This document shows positions 34,905 to 42,926 of a stretch of 42,926 bases of DNA, one piece after another. A model generated the notes under the pieces. It worked only from the letters and a program-made list of their open reading frames with translations, did not search any database and was not told where the DNA came from. Each line of letters begins with the position of its first letter. Positions within the stretch are counted from its first letter, which is position 1. The stretch comes from Olavius sp. associated proteobacterium Delta 1 (lineage in GTDB: Bacteria; Desulfobacterota; Desulfobacteria; Desulfobacterales; JAFDCJ01): contig CACVKW010000656.1 of NCBI GenBank assembly GCA_902749685.1, forward strand, positions 1 to 42,926, given 5' to 3'. Position numbers and translations under genes: made by a program.

Positions 34905-35215
34905 AACAAAATTACTAGCACCAATAACGAAAAGGAAAAATTCTGTCTGTACTGCTTAATGACAGCCTAACAACAGTTGGAGCCTTCAAAAGCCGCCTGC
35001 CTTTTGGCTGGATTTGTGCCTCCTCGAAAATTCAATTTTTTGGAAATTAGGTACCCTATTTTCATCTGCGGTTCAGCTACATTTTAAACTAAATCCAACC
35101 TATGCCATCAATTAGCCGACCTCCAAAAGTTAGGATACTGTAAACGTATATTCTCAAACCGTAAATAGCATGTAACTGCTATCGCCAATCTTCGTTTTTA
35201 AGAGATATCTTCTGT
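34905..35215. other. Empty AT-rich spacer
   Basis: 311 bp between the hypothetical gene and the convergent hydrolase. No ORF, hairpin with T run, or repeat of the families seen elsewhere was recognised. Confidence 0.35.
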
Positions 35216-37057
35216 CTAAATCGGTATCGGCGCAATCACCTGGGATGATACAAACATCCAGGTGACCAGGGCGGCGTTGAGCACGGCGCCCAGGTAGATC
35301 TTGCCCGTTATCTGATAGAACCAGGTTGAGATCGGCAATATGATGATGAGCACGCCGATTATGTGAAAGAGATTATGGGTAAAGGCGATGAACACGCCAC
35401 CGGGGCCGACCAGGGGGATCGTGCCGATCGCAAACAATGGCACGTACTGAAATACAAGGAGAACCAGCAGCGGTGTCACGATTACCAGTATGTTTTGCGC
35501 TGACCCGGTGATAAACGTCAGCCACCAGGTTGATTGCTGCGGTCGGCGCAGTTGACCGTGGAGAAAGATTCCCATCAACAAAAAACCAACCAGAAGCAAT
35601 GGGAAGTAAGTGAACCAGAGTTTCACCCGGTAGGCCGTCAGGTCGCTGGCAAAGGGAAAGATAAAGCGATAATCGACCAGGAAGATACTTTCCAGCGTAT
35701 GCTCAACGATATAGGCAAAGAAAAACAGGATAGCCGCAAGCCCCACCGTTTTGACAATTTGGCCGGCATTCATGGCAAAACGATCTTCCTGATATGAAAG
35801 TCCCAGTTCAGACAGCGTCAATCCCGCAGCCAGGTGTTGTTTTTTAAACCACCTTCTGAAAAAGATAAAACCGATAATATTTGTCCACAGAAACCACCAG
35901 ACGATGCCGTTGGTCATCATTAACGGAAACGCCTTGTCGATGTGAATCAGATATACATGCACCCCGAAGAGAATAAATATGATCGGGAAATAAAGCGCCA
36001 TGAGCACGCCGTTGAGGATGACCGACCTGATATAGGGTCTGCCGGTACACGCGTAAGTGCCTGATACGGGGTGGCGAAGCGATTGAAAAATGGAGGTTCT
36101 CAGCAGCATCAATCCCAGGGGCAGCAGGCAGGCCAGGCCGGACACCATGGCAATGAGGGTTGACCATTCCTTGATCGGCCAGATTTGTTGATCCGCTGGA
36201 ATCCAGTCTGGTTGCGAAGGCTTGAGGGCCGCTTTCATCCATTCCAGCGCTTGCGCGATGGCGGCGCCGCTGTGAGCGGTCTTCAGATGGGTGATTCGCG
36301 GCATATACACCCTGCGGGCGGTATCGTTTTCAAAGTTGCCGTATATCCGGCCGAGTTCAGGATTTGCGGCCGGAAAAACCTGGCGGGTTCTTTCAGTGGC
36401 CATCCATTCTTTTTCAAAGTCCTGGGTGGCGGTCATGCGTTTGCGAAATTCATCGTATTTGCCGAATATCATGAGCATGTTTTTTGGAATTTGGGTCGAG
36501 GCATCATCCCGGTAGGCAAAACCGGAAATAACCAGGGCCTTGATGGCCGGGTCTTTTAGGGCGATGTTGTAAACCAGTTCGGCACCCAGGCTGTGGCCCA
36601 TCAGGCCGATTCGGTCGGTATCGACGAAAGGCAGGGATCTCAGGTATTCTAAGGAAGTTTGCCCGCCATAGGTCGGATCGAAATCCGGATCATCCAATGG
36701 GCCGGGAATGCCGGAGTTGCCCCGCCCGACGGCATCGATTTCGAGCACCACAATACCGCGTCGGGCCAGCTCGATGCAGTACGCATCGCCGGTTTCGCGG
36801 TTGTTCTGATAGCCATGAATATAAACGACGCCGGGTGCCGGGTCGGTTTGAACAGCACTCAGCGGTTTGAGGAGTTTGGCCCGAATCCGGATACCATTGT
36901 AATTGAGGTAGGATACATTGGAGACGAGCACCTTCCCGAAGCTTTTTTGAGTCAGAGATGCCAATAGCGTGGCACCCATCAGAACAGCCAGGCAAACAAC
37001 AAACACAAGTGGCGCTTTACTGCGGCGATCCGGATCAAAAAGCTGAGCGGTATTCAT
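35216..37057 (-). CDS. Alpha/beta hydrolase fused to a polytopic membrane domain
   Basis: 613 residues. An N-terminal membrane anchor (about 16-36) precedes an alpha/beta hydrolase domain (about 50-290) with VVYIHGYQNN oxyanion segment, nucleophile Ser156 in GHSLG, and candidate Asp in FGKYDEF and His in THLKTAHSG. The second half (about 305-613) holds about eight hydrophobic segments and no motif I know. The hydrolase should face the periplasm if the first segment is a simple anchor. Its ATG overlaps the stop of the TPR gene by 4 bp (ATGA), so the two proteins probably act together. Substrate unknown (ester, peptide or lipid). Confidence 0.75.
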   Translation of the reverse strand: MNTAQLFDPDRRSKAPLVFVVCLAVLMGATLLASLTQKSFGKVLVSNVSYLNYNGIRIRAKLLKPLSAVQTDPAPGVVYIHGYQNNRETGDAYCIELARRGIVVLEIDAVGRGNSGIPGPLDDPDFDPTYGGQTSLEYLRSLPFVDTDRIGLMGHSLGAELVYNIALKDPAIKALVISGFAYRDDASTQIPKNMLMIFGKYDEFRKRMTATQDFEKEWMATERTRQVFPAANPELGRIYGNFENDTARRVYMPRITHLKTAHSGAAIAQALEWMKAALKPSQPDWIPADQQIWPIKEWSTLIAMVSGLACLLPLGLMLLRTSIFQSLRHPVSGTYACTGRPYIRSVILNGVLMALYFPIIFILFGVHVYLIHIDKAFPLMMTNGIVWWFLWTNIIGFIFFRRWFKKQHLAAGLTLSELGLSYQEDRFAMNAGQIVKTVGLAAILFFFAYIVEHTLESIFLVDYRFIFPFASDLTAYRVKLWFTYFPLLLVGFLLMGIFLHGQLRRPQQSTWWLTFITGSAQNILVIVTPLLVLLVFQYVPLFAIGTIPLVGPGGVFIAFTHNLFHIIGVLIIILPISTWFYQITGKIYLGAVLNAALVTWMFVSSQVIAPIPI

Positions 37058-37797
37058 ATTTTTTTCAAAAGTTCCCCGGCCCTTACTTTGTAAAACGCAT
37101 CATCAGATTTTGCGGCTTTCTCCAGATAGCCTTTTGCTTCGGCTTTATTTTCTTTGCCGCCGATTTGAACCAGCAGTTCACCAAGGTAGACATGAACTTC
37201 GATGTTGTCGGCAAAGTACTCGGTGCCCTGGTATTCCCGGTAATATTTCAAAGATTTTTTTCGATCCCGCATTGGCCAGGGCAGGACTTGCCAGAAACGG
37301 CCGAGTGCAATCATCGGTCCGGCATCCTTGTACATTTTGTCGAGGGTGTAGGTTTTTTCAAAACTCTTCTGGGTTTTGTCTTTTAACCCTTCCGACAGGG
37401 CCGTAAAAATGCTGACACCGTCAGAGTATATGCCGACATTCAAGCCGTAATAGTAGTATCCATCCGGTTTTTCAGGCTCGATCTCGGTGGCCTTTTGGGC
37501 GTAATTCATGCCCTCTTTGCCGTATTTGGCGCAGATTTTTTTCCACCCGTCAGCTTTTTCGGTTTTAGCGGTATCACCATATTCACGGTGGGCCCGGGCA
37601 CATTTCCAGTTCGCTTCATAGTTGTCGGGGTTTGCGGCCAGGGCTTTTTTATAGAGCTCAATGGCTTGTTCAAAATTTGCCAGGCCGCCCTGATCGAAGA
37701 GTTTGTCGGCTTCAGCCACATAGTCGGCGGCCAGCAGATTAAATGGAAACAGGATCAACAACGACAAACACAGGCAGCCCAAGATGGTTCTTTTCAT
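37054..37797 (-). CDS. Periplasmic TPR protein, TatT-like
   Basis: 247 residues from ATG 37797 (AAGGAG 7 nt upstream). Signal peptide KRTILGCLCLSLLILFPFN ending near LLAA, then tetratricopeptide-like helices (NFEQAIELYKKALAANPDNYEA near residue 42). The blocks YYYYGLNVGIYSDGVS and ALGRFWQVLPWP resemble TatT-type TPR proteins (TRAP-transporter T-component), but no TRAP permease is nearby. Stop and start overlap with the downstream hydrolase/membrane gene indicates coupled translation and a joint envelope function. Confidence 0.75.
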   Translation of the reverse strand: MKRTILGCLCLSLLILFPFNLLAADYVAEADKLFDQGGLANFEQAIELYKKALAANPDNYEANWKCARAHREYGDTAKTEKADGWKKICAKYGKEGMNYAQKATEIEPEKPDGYYYYGLNVGIYSDGVSIFTALSEGLKDKTQKSFEKTYTLDKMYKDAGPMIALGRFWQVLPWPMRDRKKSLKYYREYQGTEYFADNIEVHVYLGELLVQIGGKENKAEAKGYLEKAAKSDDAFYKVRAGELLKKI

Positions 37798-38006
37798 TTT
37801 CAATCTCCTTATGTCTCGACATAGCTGTTTGCTAACACAGCGATGCGTCGTGTCGAGAGTTATTAGTTAATGGCTATTATTTATTGGTAATTTCACAAAG
37901 ACTTTTTATTTCAAATAACTATTAACAGATAACGAATAACTGCTTTGGCCGTCATTTACTATGCTGAGCCGATTACCTGGCTCAGAACCTGCGTCCCGTT
38001 ATGTGT

Positions 38007-39257
38007 CTAAATCATCTCCAAAGCACAGGCCATCGAAACCCCGCCGCCGCCGCACAATGTTGCCAGTCCCAGGGTGTTGCCTCTCTTTTTCATCGCATGC
38101 AGCAAGGTGACGATCAGCCGGGCGCCGGTGGCTCCGACGGGGTGCCCCAGGCCGATACCCGATCCATTGACATTGGTGATTTCCCGCTTCAGGCCAAGCT
38201 CTTTTTCGCAGCCGATGTATTGGGCGGCAAAGGCCTCATTGACCTCGATCAGTTCGAAATCCGCCAATGTCAAGCCGCTTTTTGACAGCAGCTGGCTGAC
38301 CGCCGGAACCGGGGATAACCCCATAACGGACGGGTGACATCCACCTCTCCCAACTGCCTTTAGGCGGGCGATGGGCTGGACATTCAATTCCTTTGCTTTT
38401 TCGGCAGACATGATCACCAGTCCGGCTGATCCATCGTTAATTCCGCTTGAATTGCCGGCCGTGACTTTACCTGTTTTCGGCACAAAGGCCGGCGGCAGTT
38501 TCTGAAGCTTTTCAATGGTCATACCCGGCCTGAAATGCTCATCCTTGTCGAATATAACGGGATCACCCTTTCTTTGAGGAAGTTCCATGGGAATAATTTC
38601 ATCTTTAAAGGAGCCGTCGTTGGTGGCTCTTTCGACGTTGTTATGGCTCCTCAAGGCCACCGCATCCATTTCTTCGCGGCTGATATCCAGATGCTGGGCA
38701 ACAAATTCCGCGGTATGCCCCATGATATAGGGCTTTCCTTTGAAATAGCTCAACGGTGCCTTTTCAGCATCGACCGGGCCGTCTTCCGGATGCGGTATGA
38801 CGTGGGAGCCGCAATGCAGGCCCCTGATAATATTATCGACAAATTCGTGGTCCTGCAGGCGACATCCCCAGCGGGCCGCTGCCACGGAATAGGGGACACC
38901 GGACATGTGCTCTACACCGCCGGCCAGAATTACATCGGCCATACCCGCCTGGATCATCGCCATACCGGAAATAACCGCTTCCATTCCGGAAATGCACACC
39001 CGGTTAATGGTGACAGCAGTTGCAGATTCCGGGATGCCGGCCAGCAGGGCAGCAATACGGGCTACGTTGAGCGCATCGACCGGCTCCATGCAGCACCCGT
39101 AGCGGACATCATCGATGATCGACGGATCAATACCGGCTCTATCTACGGCAGCTTTCATCGTCACACCGGCAAGGGTGGCAGCGTGGCTGTCACGCAGGGA
39201 TCCGCCGAAGGCTCCAACAGCGGTTCTGCAGGCCGAGGCAATTACGACATCATTCAT
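38007..39257 (-). CDS. Thiolase (acetyl-CoA C-acyltransferase)
   Basis: 416 residues from ATG 39257 with AAGGAG at good spacing; the frame to 39335 adds 26 residues translated from a CGGGTTACG word repeat. Catalytic residues are the acyl-accepting Cys88 (NRVCISGMEA), His372 (GLGHPVGATG) and Cys402 (CGGGG). It catalyses the last step of beta-oxidation or, in reverse, acetoacetyl-CoA formation. With the racemase-like, dienoyl-CoA isomerase-like and acyl-CoA dehydrogenase genes elsewhere in the window it forms a dispersed acyl-CoA degradation set. Confidence 0.93.
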   Translation of the reverse strand: MNDVVIASACRTAVGAFGGSLRDSHAATLAGVTMKAAVDRAGIDPSIIDDVRYGCCMEPVDALNVARIAALLAGIPESATAVTINRVCISGMEAVISGMAMIQAGMADVILAGGVEHMSGVPYSVAAARWGCRLQDHEFVDNIIRGLHCGSHVIPHPEDGPVDAEKAPLSYFKGKPYIMGHTAEFVAQHLDISREEMDAVALRSHNNVERATNDGSFKDEIIPMELPQRKGDPVIFDKDEHFRPGMTIEKLQKLPPAFVPKTGKVTAGNSSGINDGSAGLVIMSAEKAKELNVQPIARLKAVGRGGCHPSVMGLSPVPAVSQLLSKSGLTLADFELIEVNEAFAAQYIGCEKELGLKREITNVNGSGIGLGHPVGATGARLIVTLLHAMKKRGNTLGLATLCGGGGVSMACALEMI

Positions 39258-39274
39258 GGTTCGCTCCTTGTTTG

Positions 39275-39333
39275 AGTTGCGAGATACGGGTTTCGGGTTA
39301 CGTGTTACGGGCCACGTGTTACTGGATTCGGGC
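39275..39333. repeat. CGGGTTACG word repeat upstream of thiolase
   Basis: Chain of degenerate words; TTTCGGGTTACGTGTTACG at 39291-39309 is an exact copy of 27281-27299 next to mvhD. A following GAGTACAGGAGTG...CACTCC inverted piece (39355-39408) belongs to a further word family. Confidence 0.7.
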
Positions 39334-39512
39334 AACCTCGGAGAAATGGTATATCAGAGTACAGGAGTGATGGGGAAAAATCCAATACTCCGGCACTCCA
39401 ACACGCCTGCTCCAATCAGACTAAGAGCCGTTTAACACTCGCCCGGCCAGCCGTGCCCCGGTTTTTGGCCAAGAATTAACCACGATTATAGGGATTTTGT
39501 CAAGGATTAGCG

Positions 39513-40247
39513 TCAGCCGATACAAATTGATAATCCGGCGAAAAATAAAACGGTAAAGACAAATATTCTAAAACGCTTCTCATCGATTCGATGATGCAGC
39601 CATTCACCAAGCAGAATGCCGATCAGGATCATCGGCAGCAGTACTAAAATCAATCGAATCGAATGCGCGGTAAATTTACCGGCAATTAAATAGGAGGCGG
39701 TCAGGATGACACTGAAGATGAGCCAGACGGCTCCCAGCGTACTTCTAAATACCGACTTTGGCAGATTCAACCTGCTGACGGCATATATCAGCAGGGGGCC
39801 GCCGGATGCATAGATGCCATGCACAATGCCTGCCCCAACGACATAGGCTTTGGCCGTTAAATTTGAAAGCGCGATTTGGTCGTTTCGCTTTTGCAACTGC
39901 CGATAAAGCTCCCGCGTGGCGAGGAGGATAACCAGTATACCAAAGAGCTTTTTAAGCAAATCACCCTCGATGTGCTGGAAGGCGATGATTCCCGCCAGCA
40001 CACCGATTCCCATGGCCGGCAATATGGATCGGAATAAATGCGGACGGCTTACATGGCGGGAATGACGGATCACTATGTACAGGTTTACGAGCATATCAAG
40101 GGGTACCAGGACCGGCAGCAATACATCAATCGGATACAAATGGACGCCCAGGGTCAGGGCCAGGATCGTGCTGCCAAAGCCCGACATAGCCTGGGTGGTA
40201 TAGGAAATCAGCACAATAATCGCCAGCCAGATCAGATTACTCTCCAT
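39513..40247 (-). CDS. TauE/SafE-family permease
   Basis: 244 residues from ATG 40247 (AGGT 7 nt upstream; in-frame GTG at 40253). Seven to eight hydrophobic segments in two halves, with the GFGSTILAL motif near residue 24 and GIVHGIYASGGPLL near 140, the signatures of the sulfite exporter TauE/SafE family. Members export or import sulfonates, sulfite or organic anions; the substrate here is not indicated by context. Confidence 0.85.
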   Translation of the reverse strand: MESNLIWLAIIVLISYTTQAMSGFGSTILALTLGVHLYPIDVLLPVLVPLDMLVNLYIVIRHSRHVSRPHLFRSILPAMGIGVLAGIIAFQHIEGDLLKKLFGILVILLATRELYRQLQKRNDQIALSNLTAKAYVVGAGIVHGIYASGGPLLIYAVSRLNLPKSVFRSTLGAVWLIFSVILTASYLIAGKFTAHSIRLILVLLPMILIGILLGEWLHHRIDEKRFRIFVFTVLFFAGLSICIG

Positions 40248-40354
40248 GATCACTACCTAAATATTGCATGAAAATTAATGAGAGTTTTAGAAAAGTTTAA
40301 TATAGCAGCAGCTTGTGAAAAATTGAGAATTAGAGCCAAATGCCAGATAAGTAA

Positions 40355-40516
40355 AAAGGATGCTGGTCGATTTTATCTCATTAATTTTCACCCTGCGGGC
40401 GTGCCGGAGGCTTTCATCTGCTGCGTTATTAAGGGTACGGCATAAAGCACTATAGCCTCACCCTTAAGTGCCTTGCATATGAAAGCCTCCGACTCGTGCA
40501 AAATTCAGGTACTATC
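40355..40516. repeat. Long imperfect palindrome upstream of acyl-CoA dehydrogenase
   Basis: The left arm (GGAGGCTTTCAT near 40408 to TTAAGGGT near 40435) mirrors the right arm (ACCCTTAAG near 40461 to ATGAAAGCCTCC near 40490), with further outer pairing of AATTTTCACC against GCAAAATT. Total about 130-160 bp, like a MITE or a structured-RNA element. The 40254-40712 spacer holds no gene. Confidence 0.55.
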
Positions 40517-40712
40517 AAGACCATAGGGACCGCATTTTGTCAAGAAGGGCATCATAAAACATCTTGACAGAATCTTGTTTGATCTAGTAATTGCAAAATA
40601 TCTAAAAATATTCAAAAATTTCAACGGAAAGCAAAAAGAAACACCCCTCTCTGCGCCCTCAGCGCCTTTGCGGTGAAAACTACTTTATATTTTCAATATA
40701 GAAAGCGTTAGC

Positions 40713-41876
40713 ATGAACTTTGAATTTACTTCCAAATCCAACTTGCAGGAGTACTTTGGACGTGCCCATGATATGGTTCGCCGGGCAGCCAAAGAATTCG
40801 TCGATAAAGAAATTGTTCCCTACGTCGATGAGTGGGAAGAGGCGGGGGAGTTTCCGCGCGAATTATACAAAAAAGCCGGGGATGTCGGACTCCTGGGGAT
40901 CGGCTACCCCGAAGACTGGGGCGGAACACCGGGTGATATTTTTTTTCAAATTGTTGCCGGGGAAGAAATTATGCGGTGCGGATCAGGGGGCGTCGCCGCC
41001 GGTCTGGGGTCACTGCATATTGCACTGCCGCCGATTATTAGCCGCGGGACAGATGAACAAAAAGAGCGTTTTGTCAAACCGGTGATTAAGGGGGAGAAAA
41101 TTGCAGCGCTGGCAATTACCGAACCCGAAGGGGGCTCGGATGTGGCCGGCCTGCAAACCACAGCCGAGCGGCAGGCAGACGAGTATGTTGTCAACGGCAG
41201 TAAAACCTTTATCACCAGCGGCTGCCGCGCTGATCAGATCACCTGTGCCGTGCGGACCGGCGGCTCGGGAACTCATGGTATCAGTCTGCTGGTCATTGAA
41301 TCGAATACCCCGGGTTATTCCGTGTCCGGGAAATTAAAAAAAACCGGCTGGTGGTCCTCTGATACCGGACAGATTTTTTTTGACAATTGCCGGGTTCCGA
41401 CTGCCAATCTCATCGGGCAGGAGAATGAGGGGTTTTACGCTATCATGGAGAATTTTCAGAGCGAACGGCTTCAGCTGGCAGTGATGGCCAATATGACATC
41501 ACAGATCGCTATGGAGGAAGCAATTAAATATGCCAAACAGCGTGAAGCCTTCGGCAAACCAATAGCCCGATTTCAGGTCATGCGGCACAAGATCGTGGAC
41601 ATGGCGACCCTGGTCGAAGTCAGCCGGGAGTTTACCTATCGCGTGGCCGCCAAAATCGATGCCGGACTGAGCCAGATCAAGGAGATTTCCATGGCTAAAA
41701 ACTTTGCCTGCAGCATCAGTGACAAAGTAACCTATGATGCGGTGCAGATTTTCGGCGGATATGGATTCATGCGTGGTTATCCGGTGGAGCGGCTGTATCG
41801 TGACAATCGAGTGTTGTCGATCGGCGGTGGAACCACCGAGATCATGAAGGAGATCATTGCCAAGCATATCCTCTAA
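40713..41876 (+). CDS. Acyl-CoA dehydrogenase, isovaleryl/long-chain type
   Basis: 387-residue FAD enzyme with all ACAD blocks: ALAITEPEGGSD, ITSG, QREAFGKPIARFQ and QIFGGYGFMRGYPVERLYRD. The usual SCAD/MCAD catalytic Glu position reads IGGGTTEI (Gly instead of Glu), whereas Glu251 in FQSERLQLA occupies the position of the catalytic Glu254 of isovaleryl-CoA dehydrogenase and Glu261 of LCAD. It therefore probably oxidises branched or long acyl-CoA and feeds electrons to ETF. No close ribosome site is evident. It fits the racemase-like and isomerase-like genes at 17-19.5 kb. Confidence 0.92.
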   Translation: MNFEFTSKSNLQEYFGRAHDMVRRAAKEFVDKEIVPYVDEWEEAGEFPRELYKKAGDVGLLGIGYPEDWGGTPGDIFFQIVAGEEIMRCGSGGVAAGLGSLHIALPPIISRGTDEQKERFVKPVIKGEKIAALAITEPEGGSDVAGLQTTAERQADEYVVNGSKTFITSGCRADQITCAVRTGGSGTHGISLLVIESNTPGYSVSGKLKKTGWWSSDTGQIFFDNCRVPTANLIGQENEGFYAIMENFQSERLQLAVMANMTSQIAMEEAIKYAKQREAFGKPIARFQVMRHKIVDMATLVEVSREFTYRVAAKIDAGLSQIKEISMAKNFACSISDKVTYDAVQIFGGYGFMRGYPVERLYRDNRVLSIGGGTTEIMKEIIAKHIL

Positions 41877-41951
41877 TAAATTGAAGAGTGAAGATTGATC
41901 CGCCGGAGGCGGAGAGGAATTCTATCATTAAAAAATTTAGGAGCAATTAAA

Positions 41952-42167
41952 ATGAAATGCCCGCTTTGTGGATGTGTCAGTTTTTATATCAAAGACCCCG
42001 ATGATGAATACGAGACCTACGAATTTGCCTGGCGCGACGGCAATGTCGAATTCAGTGCGGATGTGGATCAAGACAGCTGTCCCGAGCTTTGTGATGACAC
42101 CGAGATTTTCTGCGACCAGTGTTCATGGCATGGCGAAACCCAGGCCCTGAAGGATGCCGCTTCATAA
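41952..42167 (+). CDS. Small zinc-ribbon protein
   Basis: 71 residues from ATG 41952, AGGAG upstream. CPLCGC at residues 3-8 and CDQC near residue 54 form a likely four-cysteine zinc ribbon; further Cys at CPELC. The centre is very acidic (DPDDEYETYEF, DVDQDSCPELCDD). Function unknown; DNA, RNA or redox partner roles are all possible. It follows the acyl-CoA dehydrogenase by 75 bp on the same strand. Confidence 0.7.
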   Translation: MKCPLCGCVSFYIKDPDDEYETYEFAWRDGNVEFSADVDQDSCPELCDDTEIFCDQCSWHGETQALKDAAS

Positions 42168-42219
42168 TACTGATTGGGTTGGTTGAGTTGATTGGCAGGT
42201 GAAAGAAAGATAAAAACCG

Positions 42220-42485
42220 ATTTAGGGTATAGGGTATAAGGTTTAAGGTGCATGGTTATGGATAGTTAACTTTTATCCGGTTATCTGGAAAGAACAAGTT
42301 GTATTGGTTGTGGGAGCGGCTTCCAGCCGCGATCATTTAATTTCGCGGCTGGAAGCCGCTCCCAAAAGGGTTTTTTTTGGTAACTTGAACTTTCCGGATA
42401 AGCGCCAACTTTTATTTAAATTGGATTATCATCATTCCCCTATACCATAAACCATACACCTTAAACCATTACCTTATGCCTTTGT
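42220..42485. repeat. Outer inverted repeat, GGTATAAGGTTTAAGG family
   Basis: The left arm 42220-42262 (tatagggtataaggtttaaggtgcatggttatgg) pairs with the right arm 42436-42485 (cccctataccataaaccatacaccttaaaccat). It encloses the REP-like hairpin at 42311-42364. Confidence 0.7.
42311..42364. repeat. Perfect REP-like hairpin (22-bp arms)
   Basis: Perfect 22-bp inverted repeat starting TGGGAGCGGCTTCCAGCC at 42311-42332, with the complementary arm at 42343-42364 and a 10-nt loop. The GTGGGAGCGG motif is shared with 5048-5158. GC-rich arms in AT-rich surroundings are typical of REP elements. Confidence 0.85.
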
Positions 42486-42926
42486 CTCTCAGCCCACCTT
42501 CGCTCCTTTTATTCCCCGCACTATGCTCTCTGCCTCATGCCGATTCTTCCAACTTCCGAATTCCATTATCGCCAATACCAGTAAGGGTACCTGTAATACT
42601 TTAATAACTGTTTCTGATTCCAGGTTCCTGGTTTCCAGGATATACCCGCCCAGGATAACTGTCCGCCCCTTGAATTGGTCTGCTTGGGCAACTAGAGTTC
42701 TGATAGTCCCGGTAAGCCAGTCTCGTAATATGTGTGTAATCCCCTAAGTTTGGATCGCGCACTTTACCCTATAGTTGCATAAAATTTTGAAATCCAACTT
42801 CGCTGCTGCAATGAAGACCATTGAAAATATTGACTGATCCTGGATTCTGGTTTCTGGATCCTGGATGTCGTTGAAATTCACCGATAGTGTCCTGTTAGAT
42901 ATCCAGCATCGAGTATCAAGCATCCA
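42486..42926. other. Window end without recognised gene
   Basis: Non-coding as far as I can see. It contains degenerate words such as gattccaggttcctggtttccagg and ttctggtttctggatcctgg (42615-42870), related in style to the word repeats but without a clear partner arm before the window ends. Confidence 0.4.

Noticed and set aside
39258..39335. N-terminal extension of the thiolase
   Set aside because: The residues come from the CGGGTTACG repeat; AAGGAG and the family start point to ATG 39257.
42523..42747. 74-codon ORF near the window end
   Set aside because: Composition is that of the surrounding degenerate words, with no ribosome site or family similarity.
1..42926. tRNA or rRNA genes
   Set aside because: Intergenic regions were scanned by eye for T-loop and CCA-type ends and for conserved rRNA strings; none were recognised, though a small RNA could be missed without a covariance search.

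Overview
The window looks like part of a chromosome from a dissimilatory sulfate-reducing Desulfobacterota (deltaproteobacterial) organism. The evidence is a full-length DsrC with both conserved C-terminal cysteines, a small periplasmic tetraheme cytochrome c3, an HdrA/MvhD/Flx-type redox operon containing two selenocysteine codons, an AhbA-like siroheme decarboxylase subunit (alternative heme pathway), and many beta-oxidation type genes. No rRNA, tRNA, CRISPR array or phage genes were seen.

Layout. 0-15 kb: two paralogous LysR regulators, a dimethylglycine/sarcosine dehydrogenase-like flavoprotein with a GcvT-type C-terminal half, two related class III aminotransferase-family PLP enzymes separated by an EamA transporter, and a complete branched-chain-amino-acid-type ABC importer (order of transcription livG-F-H-M-K). 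This reads as uptake and catabolism of an amino or N-methyl compound. 15-17 kb: PiT phosphate permease plus DUF47/PhoU-like partner. 17-20.8 kb: alpha-methylacyl-CoA racemase-like protein, dienoyl-CoA isomerase-like crotonase, RarD-like permease. 21-23.5 kb: nitrilase-family hydrolase, AhbA-like protein, YjbQ, DsrC. 23.6-30.9 kb: the redox operon, transcribed on the minus strand as hdrA, a four-helix-bundle ORF, mvhD, flxC, flxB, flxA, dsrC, ending in a clear terminator. 31-33 kb: cytochrome c3 and miaA. 33-35 kb: an AT-rich accessory stretch. 35-42 kb: hydrolase/TPR pair, thiolase, TauE-like permease, IVD/LCAD-type acyl-CoA dehydrogenase and a small zinc ribbon.

Most important reading: two in-frame UGA codons break the redox genes when the standard code is used. 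In hdrA (codon 60, 30696-30698) and mvhD (codon 67, 27042-27044) UGA replaces a conserved cysteine, the protein continues with clear family similarity beyond it, and a SECIS-like hairpin starts 15-16 nt downstream. Restoring them gives a 1014-residue tandem HdrA and a 143-residue MvhD. HdrB and HdrC are not in the window; DsrC is the last gene of the run.

The other unusual layer lies between genes. Many intergenic spaces hold degenerate inverted repeats made of short repeated words (TGGAATAATGGAA, CGGGTTGCG, ATTGAATATTGAA, AATTCCAAATCACAAA, ATCGAATATCGAA and others). Several sit at the gene junctions of the hdr-flx operon, and one pair flanks the four-helix-bundle (S23/IVS) gene between hdrA and mvhD. 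Start codons were moved from the longest ORF where a Shine-Dalgarno site or family length argued for it.
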